Positions 27,012-33,550 of a stretch of DNA of 64,000 nt are shown one piece after another. The notes under the pieces were generated by a model. It was not told the DNA's origin and did no database searches. It saw nothing but the letters and a program-made list of their open reading frames with translations. Both the position numbers and the translations under genes were made by a program. Source of the stretch: Flavobacterium hibisci. GTDB lineage: Bacteria > Bacteroidota > Bacteroidia > Flavobacteriales > Flavobacteriaceae. The stretch covers positions 310,001 to 374,000 of the forward strand of contig NZ_JAIQDW010000001.1 of NCBI RefSeq assembly GCF_020026925.1, written 5' to 3'. Position 1 is the stretch's first letter; the number at the start of each line of letters is the position of its first letter.

Positions 27012-27037
27012 CTATCAAAAACTATCAATTCCTATCA
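27012..27037. repeat. Three CTATCA iterons at 10-base spacing
   Basis: CTATCA starts at 27012, 27022 and 27032, one helical turn apart, just after the HTH gene. A fourth copy lies at 26815-26820. The phasing suits cooperative protein binding: operator, or part of a replication origin. Confidence 0.55.
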
Positions 27038-27038
27038 G

Positions 27039-27060
27039 CCCTCAAAATGAGGGTTTTTTT
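27039..27060 (+). terminator. Terminator after the HTH gene
   Basis: CCCTCA and TGAGGG stem, 3-base loop, then TTTTTTT. It divides the early (rep to HTH) from the late (structural) genes. Confidence 0.8.
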
Positions 27061-27125
27061 ATTCTCAAATTTGACATGTAAAAAATATTAATTGTCGGAT
27101 AAATACCGACCTAAAAATTAGACAG

Positions 27126-27848
27126 ATGGAAATCTACAAAGGAACAGGAAAAACCGAAACAGGTATTATAAACGTTACAAAAAGTATCAGTACTTTAATT
27201 ATTGGCTGTGAGACTGCGTACTCTTTTTTAGCTGATGAAACATTCAAAGTTGAGATTGAGAGAGCCAACGGAACAAACTTTGAAATTACAAAGGGTGCAA
27301 TTCCTTTGAAAGATTTCATTTTAGCAAACACTTATGGTGAAGATGCTTTAATTAGTGATTCATCCAGAAATTTAGCATTAATTGCCGTTTGTGAAATCTG
27401 TAACGAGGGTTCTATTCACTTATTCGAAAAAGATGTAATTAAAATTGAGATGAAAGGTCTTGACCCGACAAAAACTTATGTCATTAACGGACTTGAAGAG
27501 CCTCAAACCAGTACAGAAGTTTATTCTTTCGAAAGAAAAAGTATGTCGCCAGAGGATACAAACAAAGATTTCAACGTTTCAGGCTATGACGTTTTAGTGT
27601 TGGATAAATCTGCTGATATCGACGAGATTAACTACACTTTTAGTAACGGGCAGGTTGTTAAGTATTCTCTTTTTGAATTGGAGTGTATGAGTAAATCAAT
27701 TGACCCAGTAGCGTACGTAAAAACTGCCGGTACTGTTCAAAGTGATTTTTCAGACAAAATACAGTTACCTCTTTTTGCTGTTGTTAATGTAAACATCAGA
27801 AAAAAACAAGGAACACTTTTGAATTTAACCCTTAGAAATCATTTGTAA
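27126..27848 (+). CDS. Candidate phage capsid or other structural protein
   Basis: 240 residues, no membrane segment, predicted almost all beta strands (alternating V/I/T/S stretches such as INVTKSISTLIIGCET and FAVVNVNIRKKQGTLLNLTLRN). It is the first gene of the late block and is followed directly by a Gly/Ala-rich membrane protein, the arrangement seen in membrane-containing icosahedral phages with jelly-roll capsids. A 240-residue double jelly-roll would be at the small end. Capsid identity is inferred, not shown. Confidence 0.5.
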   Translation: MEIYKGTGKTETGIINVTKSISTLIIGCETAYSFLADETFKVEIERANGTNFEITKGAIPLKDFILANTYGEDALISDSSRNLALIAVCEICNEGSIHLFEKDVIKIEMKGLDPTKTYVINGLEEPQTSTEVYSFERKSMSPEDTNKDFNVSGYDVLVLDKSADIDEINYTFSNGQVVKYSLFELECMSKSIDPVAYVKTAGTVQSDFSDKIQLPLFAVVNVNIRKKQGTLLNLTLRNHL

Positions 27849-27850
27849 TC

Positions 27851-28363
27851 ATGGGATTTTTTAAAAAAATTGGAAAGGCAATTAAAAAAAACGTGTCTTT
27901 CAAAAACTTAGTAAAGATTGCTACGCCAATCATGGGGGCAATTCCGCTTGTAGGCGGTACGCTTCAAAACGTTTCAGAAGGCTTGCAAGCTTCTCACCAA
28001 GCTAAAAAAGATGCTCAAAACGCACAAAATGAGTACGATAAACAAGTTTCTGAAGCAAATGCACAGCAACTACAACAGCAAACTTTGGCTTATGCAGGTC
28101 AAAATGTTGGTGCAATTGCAGGTGCAACCGCTAAAATGTTTACTCAGGGAGTGACGGAAGGTGTTTACGATGGAGCTTCTGCAGGTGTAAAAGCCGGTTT
28201 GGGTACTGTAGGTGCGCAAGTTGCAGATTCTACCATTAAAGCGTGGTTTAAAAATCACTGGAAGCACATTTTAATCGGTGCAAGCGTTTTAGGTGCAATT
28301 TATTTGGTTAAAAAGCACTTTGATAACAAAAACGCCGGCTACCGTGGCAGACGAAGAAAATAA
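27851..28363 (+). CDS. Phage membrane-associated structural protein
   Basis: 170 residues. Basic amphipathic start (GFFKKIGKAIKKN), Gly/Ala-rich middle (GAIAGATAKMFTQGVTEGVYDGASAGVKAG), a Gln-rich coil, one membrane helix (ILIGASVLGAIYLV, about 140-153) and an Arg-rich end (RGRRRK) that may touch the genome. This is typical of minor membrane proteins of tailless membrane-containing phages. It ends near a GTG-start micro-gene. Confidence 0.6.
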   Translation: MGFFKKIGKAIKKNVSFKNLVKIATPIMGAIPLVGGTLQNVSEGLQASHQAKKDAQNAQNEYDKQVSEANAQQLQQQTLAYAGQNVGAIAGATAKMFTQGVTEGVYDGASAGVKAGLGTVGAQVADSTIKAWFKNHWKHILIGASVLGAIYLVKKHFDNKNAGYRGRRRK

Positions 28364-28478
28364 ACTAAAGACGAAGTATTATCGAATCTACGGTTTGATT
28401 TTCCTGATAGATACGGTAATACTTCTATTAAAAAAATTAGGCGATTTAATCGCAATTGTAAAACACTTAATAAATTAA
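28344..28478 (+). CDS. Small phage membrane protein (GTG start)
   Basis: 44 residues beginning VADEENKLKTKYYR; helix IYGLIFLIDTVILLLKKLGDLIAIV. The GTG lies inside the 3' end of the preceding gene and the stop is 4 bases before the next ATG. Probably a real overlapping gene; role unknown. Confidence 0.45.
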   Translation: MADEENKLKTKYYRIYGLIFLIDTVILLLKKLGDLIAIVKHLIN

Positions 28479-28482
28479 AAAC

Positions 28483-28704
28483 ATGTCACAAAGTAGAGGT
28501 AAAAGAATTAGTACAGACCGTTTTGGAAATCCTTATCAGGTAATCGGTTGTAAAGACAAAAAAGGTAGCGGTTTTTGTGCCGGATACATAGAGTTAGGCG
28601 GTAAACTTTACAAGCTTGAACCGTCTCCCGCATCAAAAGAAGGTGTAGAAATGTGGGTTAAGGTTACACAGGTGAAAAAACAACCTTCACACAGTTCAAT
28701 GTAA
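28483..28704 (+). CDS. Small basic phage protein
   Basis: 73 residues, basic and beta-rich (GKRISTDRFGNPYQVIG, then YIELGGKLYKLEPS and MWVKVTQVKK). The size, charge and strand pattern would suit a ssDNA-binding or virion protein, but no defined family is visible. Its own ATG follows the micro-gene stop by 4 bases. Confidence 0.5.
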   Translation: MSQSRGKRISTDRFGNPYQVIGCKDKKGSGFCAGYIELGGKLYKLEPSPASKEGVEMWVKVTQVKKQPSHSSM

Positions 28705-28729
28705 TTATTAACCACTTAAAAAAAATATT

Positions 28730-28900
28730 ATGAAAGGTATTTCAACGGTTATGAACGTTCTTAAAATTATTGTGAAATATGGTGCTTTAATTGCTGTAGC
28801 TGTTAAAGTTGTGCAATATGCTCATGATGAGTTCAGTAAAGTTTTAGAAGAGCAGGAACAACCAAAAGCAAAAAAAGATGGCGAAGTCGTATCTGAATAA
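28730..28900 (+). CDS. Small phage membrane protein
   Basis: 56 residues with one helix (VLKIIVKYGALIAVAVKVV) and an acidic/basic tail (LEEQEQPKAKKDG). Overlaps the start of the lytic gene by 23 bases in another frame, showing tight packing. Confidence 0.45.
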   Translation: MKGISTVMNVLKIIVKYGALIAVAVKVVQYAHDEFSKVLEEQEQPKAKKDGEVVSE

Positions 28901-29435
28901 TCATAAGGTCAGAGGGTTGCGAAACAACAACCCCGGCAATTTGATAAAAACCAATATAGCATGGCAAGGTAAAATTGAGCACTCAAAAAATCCTGATAAA
29001 AATTTTGAGCAATTCGAAAATGTCTATTTTGGTTTAAGAGCCATGTTTAAGGACTTGATTAATGATATCAATAAAGGCAAAAATACTGTTAAACTTTTAA
29101 TTTCAGAATATGCACCGCCAAATGAGAACGATACAAATGCTTATATTAATTCTGTGGCTCGAACACTTGGGGTCTCTCCTACGCAAAGGCTTTCAGAAAT
29201 TAATACGAATTTTTTATTAAAACTCGGTAGAGCAATCCTTAAAGTCGAATTAGGGAACGCACATACACAATTAACCGATGCAGATATTGTTAAATCAATT
29301 ACAATGCTTGGTGATGTTTCAACCTCTAATTTAAAGGTTAAAATCGATAAACTCGCTTTGGCAAAGCAGTACATTTTGCCTGTGTTAATCACAATCGGTC
29401 TTTTTTTTTATACTTACGCAACAATAACAATCTAA
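28878..29435 (+). CDS. Membrane-anchored peptidoglycan-degrading protein (P5-like)
   Basis: 185 residues. The N-terminal RGLRNNNPGNL and later FENVYFGLRAMFKDL are hallmarks of a phage lytic family often labelled structural protein P5 or muramidase-like. The last 20 residues (YILPVLITIGLFFYTYATITI) form a membrane anchor, which fits an enzyme carried in a virion membrane to breach the cell wall on entry. Catalytic residues are not assigned. It lies in the middle of the structural block. Confidence 0.7.
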   Translation: MAKSYLNNHKVRGLRNNNPGNLIKTNIAWQGKIEHSKNPDKNFEQFENVYFGLRAMFKDLINDINKGKNTVKLLISEYAPPNENDTNAYINSVARTLGVSPTQRLSEINTNFLLKLGRAILKVELGNAHTQLTDADIVKSITMLGDVSTSNLKVKIDKLALAKQYILPVLITIGLFFYTYATITI

Positions 29436-29448
29436 AACAAAAATCCAG

Positions 29449-29559
29449 ATGGAAAAATTAAAACAATTTTGGCAGGAAAACACTAAGGCAATCTTAATTG
29501 TCGCTGGTCTTTTATTAACGTATTTTATTTACAATAAAATCAAACAAAATCAAAAATAA
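29449..29559 (+). CDS. Tiny phage membrane protein, 36 residues
   Basis: MEKLKQFWQENTK, then helix AILIVAGLLLTYFIY and a Lys-rich tail. Its stop shares a base with the next ATG. A likely minor membrane protein. Confidence 0.5.
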   Translation: MEKLKQFWQENTKAILIVAGLLLTYFIYNKIKQNQK

Positions 29560-30131
29560 TGAGAAACACTAGGAAAAAACCTAGCTTCTTAGATACTAAA
29601 TTAATCCCATTTCTTAAACGGTATGGGATTTTTTTAATAGTACTCTTTTTAGTATTTCCTTACGCTTACAAGTATTTAAAGCGTGGTATTGAAATAGTAA
29701 GAGATAGTAATCTGGAAGCTAAAAAAGAGCAAAATTCGAACGAAAACGCAAAAGCTGATCCGGCTATAATTAAAAATAAATTAGAGCAGATAAAGCGTAA
29801 TTATCCAACAATTTCAAAAAAGACTATGGACACAATTACTGCATCAGCTTTTAAAATCGCTAAAGCTTTCGGTACAAATGTAGATGACAATCATGTCTTG
29901 TTAGGTGGCACAATAGATTTATACAATGTTTCTGCTTGGACAGAGGACGAAGCTGCTGCAATGTCTGCATTAAAAAAACATACTGGTACATTCCCAATCT
30001 TAGAGGAAATTTACTATAAGACAGCTACTAAATCAAAGAATTTGAGAAATGATATTTTAAAATATTTATCAAATTCTCAATATCAGGAAATGGCAAAATT
30101 TTATAAATCTAAAGGCTATAACTGGCTTTAA
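29559..30131 (+). CDS. Phage membrane protein with annexin-like C-terminal region
   Basis: 190 residues: basic N-terminus, one helix (YGIFLIVLFLVFPYAYKYL, about 23-41), a charged linker and a globular C-terminal domain (about 75-190). The end (TEDEAAAMSALKKHTG and NDILKYLSNSQYQEMAKFYKSKG) loosely resembles an annexin-type repeat. Probably anchored in the virion membrane with the globular part outside or inside the capsid. Function unknown. Confidence 0.5.
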   Translation: MRNTRKKPSFLDTKLIPFLKRYGIFLIVLFLVFPYAYKYLKRGIEIVRDSNLEAKKEQNSNENAKADPAIIKNKLEQIKRNYPTISKKTMDTITASAFKIAKAFGTNVDDNHVLLGGTIDLYNVSAWTEDEAAAMSALKKHTGTFPILEEIYYKTATKSKNLRNDILKYLSNSQYQEMAKFYKSKGYNWL

Positions 30132-30143
30132 AATCAAATAAAT

Positions 30144-31028
30144 ATGACAACACTATATTATTTAAATAAGAATAAACAAATGGGCGTTATGAAGGTCGTA
30201 AACATTAATGAACCTGTTTTGATTCCAGAGGATTTAATTTTTTGTAACGTCCGTTTCGGTGTTAAATTCGAAAAAGAGCCGAGTGACTGTATTGAATTTA
30301 CTGATATTGAAAGATTAATTATTAATTCAGAGTTTACAGATATGGACTTACTAAAAGAATCAGATTTTAGAAAGCAAAACACATACTTAGACATACGTTG
30401 TCAAGTTGATTTCGATCAGCCATATTATGGCGATTTAAGTGGCTTTAACTTTGGTTTATCAGTTGTAAGCGATGAGGGTGACGAAAGAATACGTTTTCAT
30501 GGTTTCGGTGGAAAACTACCCTTAAATAAATTGAAAATTGCGTTTTATCTTGATGGCGTAGAACATTTAACTGAAACACTTAATTATTATTTAATTGAAA
30601 GACCCGAGTTTTCCGGTTATCAGGTTCTTATGCTTATGGAAGATGGATTTTATTCATTTGCTTATTTTAGAATACCTGTTTTACAAGATGAAACTGGAGA
30701 AACAAAACGATTTGAATACTGTAAGCTTTTAAACACTCAAACAGGTCAATATTCTAACGAAATGAGTTTAACTGCTGTGATTCCTTGTGCAAAAATAACC
30801 GGAATTTTAAACGATTATTTAAGTTTCGAAATGAGACCGGAGTTAATTGCAAATCCTAAACCTTTAAATGTAGTCGTTAAAAGAAATGCTAATATACATT
30901 CTTCTACATCAATTATGTCGAATGATGTGAATATACATGTTGGAGGTTATCCGCAATCCGGTGATGCTATATTTATCTATGATGAGGAATTAACTTGGGC
31001 AAACTCAAATTATTATGTAGTTCCTTAA
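30144..31028 (+). CDS. Phage late protein, beta-rich (capsid or spike candidate)
   Basis: 294 residues without membrane segments, mostly beta (FGLSVVSDEGDERIRFHGFGG, YLIERPEFSGYQVLMLM). Its size is close to the double jelly-roll capsid of FLiP as I recall it, so this gene competes with the 240-residue protein for the major-capsid role; otherwise it may be a vertex spike. The C-terminal third (IHSSTSIMSNDVNIHVGG) looks fibre-like. A terminator lies 128 bases downstream. Confidence 0.5.
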   Translation: MTTLYYLNKNKQMGVMKVVNINEPVLIPEDLIFCNVRFGVKFEKEPSDCIEFTDIERLIINSEFTDMDLLKESDFRKQNTYLDIRCQVDFDQPYYGDLSGFNFGLSVVSDEGDERIRFHGFGGKLPLNKLKIAFYLDGVEHLTETLNYYLIERPEFSGYQVLMLMEDGFYSFAYFRIPVLQDETGETKRFEYCKLLNTQTGQYSNEMSLTAVIPCAKITGILNDYLSFEMRPELIANPKPLNVVVKRNANIHSSTSIMSNDVNIHVGGYPQSGDAIFIYDEELTWANSNYYVVP

Positions 31029-31092
31029 AATTTTAACATTTAAATTCAAAAATATATGTATATTTGGCGAAACTTCAAGGAGGGATTAAAAG

Positions 31093-31132
31093 TATTTGCA
31101 GTACTGCTCTCGGCGATAAAAATCCAATACAT
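31093..31132. repeat. Leader repeat, copy 1
   Basis: TATTTGCAGTA, then a CTCTCGG segment and GATAAAAATC just before an ATG at 31131. The same blocks in the same order recur at 31549-31586 in front of the true rep start. It contains the palindrome GCAGTACTGC. A terminator begins only 24 bases later. Confidence 0.5.
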
Positions 31133-31155
31133 GAAACAATCATCTTTAAATATAA

Positions 31156-31189
31156 AAGATAGTGCCGTACTTTCGGTACTATCTTTTTT
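31156..31189 (+). terminator. Terminator after the late genes
   Basis: A 12-bp stem, AAGATAGTGCCG with CGGTACTATCTT (one G-U), a 6-base loop and a T-run. It ends the late operon and also any short RNA from leader copy 1. Confidence 0.8.
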
Positions 31190-31233
31190 CGCTAAAACTG
31201 AATTTTTTTTTTTATCTCTTACCCTTATTTTTT

Positions 31234-31485
31234 ATGGATGCTTTTAAGAATAAAAACGATTATTCAGTAACCGTATATTACAATAATCAGAAAAGACTTT
31301 TTACAGAATACGTAAACTCTGTATATCAATACACAGACTGGCTAAAAAAACAGTCTATTACATGGGATTATATTCTTGTTTATGTTAGGCGCACACGTGA
31401 AGTATTATGTTATTACAAAAACGGTGATTTCATTGATTCCAAGCCAAATTTTACAACACGTGGAAGGATTAAACAAGGTTGGTAA
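31234..31485 (+). CDS. Small phage protein before rep
   Basis: 83 residues from ATG 31234 (MDAFKNKNDYSVTVYY); the longer frame upstream is a poly-F artefact of the terminator. It is basic and rich in Tyr and Trp (YQYTDWLKKQSITWDYILVYVRR). In the circular phage genome it lies just upstream of rep, so it may act in replication control. No known family. Confidence 0.55.
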   Translation: MDAFKNKNDYSVTVYYNNQKRLFTEYVNSVYQYTDWLKKQSITWDYILVYVRRTREVLCYYKNGDFIDSKPNFTTRGRIKQGW

Positions 31486-31548
31486 TTTAGAGACCTCTAA
31501 AACCAGGACACGAAAAATTTAATGCATAAAAAAAAGAGCCTCAAACGC

Positions 31549-31586
31549 TATTTGCAGTAGCTCGGCTCTCATTGATAAAAATCTAT
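31549..31586. repeat. Leader repeat, copy 2, upstream of the native rep start
   Basis: Same blocks as copy 1 (TATTTGCAGTA, GGCTCTC, GATAAAAATC) ending at the ATG of the severed rep start. GAGCC and GGCTC around it can form a hairpin. Likely the native rep promoter/leader or origin. Confidence 0.5.
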
Positions 31587-31668
31587 GACAAATATAAATA
31601 AAAATACTCATTCTACAAAACATACTATAAATTATAGTTCAAAATACATGCCAATTAAAAAGGATTAA
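31585..31668 (+). pseudogene. Severed 5' end of rep
   Basis: From the ATG the frame reads MTNINKNTHSTKHTINYS up to the att core, then runs 9 host codons to a stop. Across the core the phase matches exactly that of the rep frame at 25115-25139, so a circular phage would make one 424-residue Rep. In the lysogen it can give only a 27-residue peptide. Confidence 0.75.
31615..31642. other. Right prophage junction, dif-like attR
   Basis: Left arm ACAAAACATAC (phage, degenerate), centre TATAAA, right arm TTATAGTTCAA (host). It shares the 13-base core TATAAATTATAGT with the left junction in direct orientation. Rebuilding the empty site gives two good arms, as expected for a chromosomal dif. Confidence 0.7.
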
Positions 31669-31706
31669 CTTTACTAATAAAGTTAATCCTCATGATATTA
31701 GTAGTT

Positions 31707-32123
31707 TTAAAGTTTTTTTGAATAAACTGCTTTACCATTCAATGAAACTTCAATTTCATTTTTTTGTTCGTTGAAAGTCGTTCTTAAAACATTTCCTTTA
31801 AAAACTGAAACATCACCATAAATCTTTCCCGTTTCCGATGATACATATTCGAATAATAATTTTTTATTGTCAGGCTCAATTCCTAATTTATAGGTTGAAA
31901 ATTTAGTGCCTTTTAAATCGAATTGTTGTTGTGAATCAATGATTTTTCCGTCAGCATAAAAATTTGTGATAGACTTGTTAAGCGTAATATCCGGATAATA
32001 TTCATTTACCTTTTTAAGAAGTTCGTATTGTGATGCACTCACTTCTTCAATTTTTGATGAAATGGTCTGTGCAAATGAAATTGTGCTAAAAATAAAAGCC
32101 AATAATAAAGTGATTTTTTTCAT
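31707..32123 (-). CDS. Secreted hypothetical protein
   Basis: 138 residues with signal peptide MKKITLLLAFIFSTISFAQT. The mature part reads as an antiparallel beta protein (YADGKIIDSQQQFDLKGT, SVFKGNVLRTTFNEQKN). No family is recognised. It lies between the right prophage junction and the exporter gene, transcribed leftwards, and looks like host DNA. A half copy of the dif-like arm sits just upstream. Confidence 0.7.
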   Translation of the reverse strand: MKKITLLLAFIFSTISFAQTISSKIEEVSASQYELLKKVNEYYPDITLNKSITNFYADGKIIDSQQQFDLKGTKFSTYKLGIEPDNKKLLFEYVSSETGKIYGDVSVFKGNVLRTTFNEQKNEIEVSLNGKAVYSKKL

Positions 32124-32155
32124 GATTTAATTTTTTTAATTAGTGTGACAATGTT

Positions 32156-32173
32156 TTTTCTATTTTACATAAT
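32156..32173. repeat. Second copy of the dif XerD-side arm and flank
   Basis: TTTTCTATTTTACATAAT repeats exactly the 18 bases at the outer side of attL (25100-25117), in the same orientation, but the core and other arm are absent here. It may be a scar of another Xer event, or an alternative right boundary. Confidence 0.5.
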
Positions 32174-32200
32174 TCCCATTTTTGCGATAAAGGTTATTAT

Positions 32201-32233
32201 TTGAGTTATTAAGTTACTAAATATTTATCTTTG
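32201..32233 (+). promoter_or_regulatory. Promoter of the MFS exporter
   Basis: TTG at 32201 and TATCTTTG at 32226, 22 bases apart, fit the flavobacterial -33/-7 pattern, about 30 bases before the start codon. Confidence 0.55.
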
Positions 32234-32262
32234 CCGGAAATTATAAGCGAAATTTTAATAAA

Positions 32263-33492
32263 ATGACAACAAAAAAATACGTACAACTCATACTTATTCT
32301 TGGATCTATGACTGCACTTGGTCCTTTTTCAATAGATATGTATCTCCCAGGGTTTTCAGGAATTGCCGCAGATTTACATACTAGTGTAGCAAAAGTTTCA
32401 ATGAGTCTGTCAAGTTATTTTATTGGTATTTCTGCAGGTCAATTGCTTTATGGGCCTTTGTTAGATCGTTTTGGGAGAAAAAAACCTTTATTTTTTGGTT
32501 TGCTCGTTTATATTTTAGCTTCTTTAGGATGTGTATATGTGGCAAATATTGATACTTTCATATTTCTGCGATTTATTCAGGCAGTTGGAAGTTGTGCCGC
32601 AACGGTTGCTTCTGTTGCTATGGTCAGGGATTTATTTCCTTTAAAGGATATTCCGAAAGTTTTTTCTCTACTAATGCTTGTCCTTGGTCTTTCGCCAATG
32701 CTGGCGCCAACTATTGGTGGTTACATAACTGAAGACTACGGCTGGCATATCGTATTTTTGATTTTAATGTGTATGGGAATTGCTATTCTTATAGCTTCAC
32801 AAATTGGTCTTCCAAACACTTACAAACCTGATACTTCGATTTCATTAAAACCAAAACCAATTATTTTAAATTTTTTAAAAGTAGTCAAAAACCCACAGTT
32901 TTTTACTTATGCTTTTACAGGTGCAATAGCTTTTTCAGGATTATTTTCATACGTGGCGGCCTCCCCGATTATTTTTATGGATATCTATCACGTCGATGCT
33001 AAGACATATGGATGGATTTTTGCTTTTATGTCAGTAAGTTTTATTGGTTCCAGTCAGTTTAATTCGGTTTTATTAAAGAAATTTTCCAGTGAACAGATGA
33101 TATTCAGTGCCCTAATTGCACAGTCATTAATAAGTATTGTTTTTCTGATTCTTTCCTGGAATAATCTTATAGGATTATATGGAACTATTGGAATGTTGTT
33201 TTTATTTTTAGGATGTCTGGGAATTTCTAATCCTAATACTGCCGGACTTACACTAGCTCCTTTTGCTAAAAATGCCGGAAGCGCCTCTGCGTTGATGGGA
33301 GCTATTCAGCTTGGTTTAGGAGCTCTGGCTTCTTTTGCTGTGGGTAGTTTTGTGAAAGATTCTGTTGTTCCAATGGTAGTAATTATGACATCGACTACTA
33401 TTTTAGCATTCATTATTCTAAATATAGGGAAACGCTTCATCAAAGAAAAAATAGAAGCATCCTCTGAAGATGAAATTACCATTGGTCATTAA
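32263..33492 (+). CDS. Bcr/CflA-family multidrug MFS exporter
   Basis: 409 residues with 12 predicted membrane helices. The opening SMTALGPFSIDMYLPGFSGIA is the signature of Bcr/CflA drug-resistance transporters, and GPLLDRFGRKKPL is the MFS loop 2-3 motif. It exports drugs or small metabolites by proton antiport. It stands alone with its own promoter and a shared bidirectional terminator. Confidence 0.92.
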   Translation: MTTKKYVQLILILGSMTALGPFSIDMYLPGFSGIAADLHTSVAKVSMSLSSYFIGISAGQLLYGPLLDRFGRKKPLFFGLLVYILASLGCVYVANIDTFIFLRFIQAVGSCAATVASVAMVRDLFPLKDIPKVFSLLMLVLGLSPMLAPTIGGYITEDYGWHIVFLILMCMGIAILIASQIGLPNTYKPDTSISLKPKPIILNFLKVVKNPQFFTYAFTGAIAFSGLFSYVAASPIIFMDIYHVDAKTYGWIFAFMSVSFIGSSQFNSVLLKKFSSEQMIFSALIAQSLISIVFLILSWNNLIGLYGTIGMLFLFLGCLGISNPNTAGLTLAPFAKNAGSASALMGAIQLGLGALASFAVGSFVKDSVVPMVVIMTSTTILAFIILNIGKRFIKEKIEASSEDEITIGH

Positions 33493-33514
33493 TTATCGAA
33501 TGAAATCATATATG

Positions 33515-33550
33515 AAAAAACCGGAATTCTATTAGAATTCCGGTTTTTTT
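33515..33550. terminator. Bidirectional terminator
   Basis: Inverted repeat AAAACCGGAATTCTA around a short centre, with A-run before and T-run after, lying between convergent genes. It serves both the exporter and the oxidoreductase. Confidence 0.85.

Larger units (their letters stand above)
25117..31638 (+). mobile_element. Integrated small (about 6.5 kb) rolling-circle phage
   Basis: All genes run rightwards and are tightly packed, often with ATGA overlaps. Contents: HUH Rep, tiny membrane proteins, a small HTH, candidate capsid and membrane proteins, a membrane-anchored lytic protein and a large late gene. The shared core at both ends is 6,509 bases apart, giving the circle size. There is no integrase, as expected if host XerC/XerD do the work at dif-like sites. 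Size and contents suggest the tailless ssDNA phages of Flavobacteriia (finnlakevirus FLiP, or Cellulophaga phages of about 6.5 kb); the exact lineage is uncertain. Not inovirus-like (no Zot) and not microvirus-like (no VP1/VP4 recognisable). Confidence 0.8.

Noticed and set aside
27126..31028. Microvirus (VP1/VP2/VP4) or inovirus prophage
   Set aside because: No VP1-size capsid, no pilot-protein or Zot-like gene. The lytic protein and membrane proteins fit another lineage.
31056..31247. 63-residue frame over the late-gene terminator
   Set aside because: It runs through the terminator stem and a poly-T tract and has low-complexity Phe content; the terminator explains the DNA better.
25117..32173. 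Prophage extending to the half dif arm at 32156
   Set aside because: The severed rep start and the shared 13-base core place the boundary at about 31,626-31,638. The gene in between is opposite in strand and host-like. Kept only as a low-rank finding.
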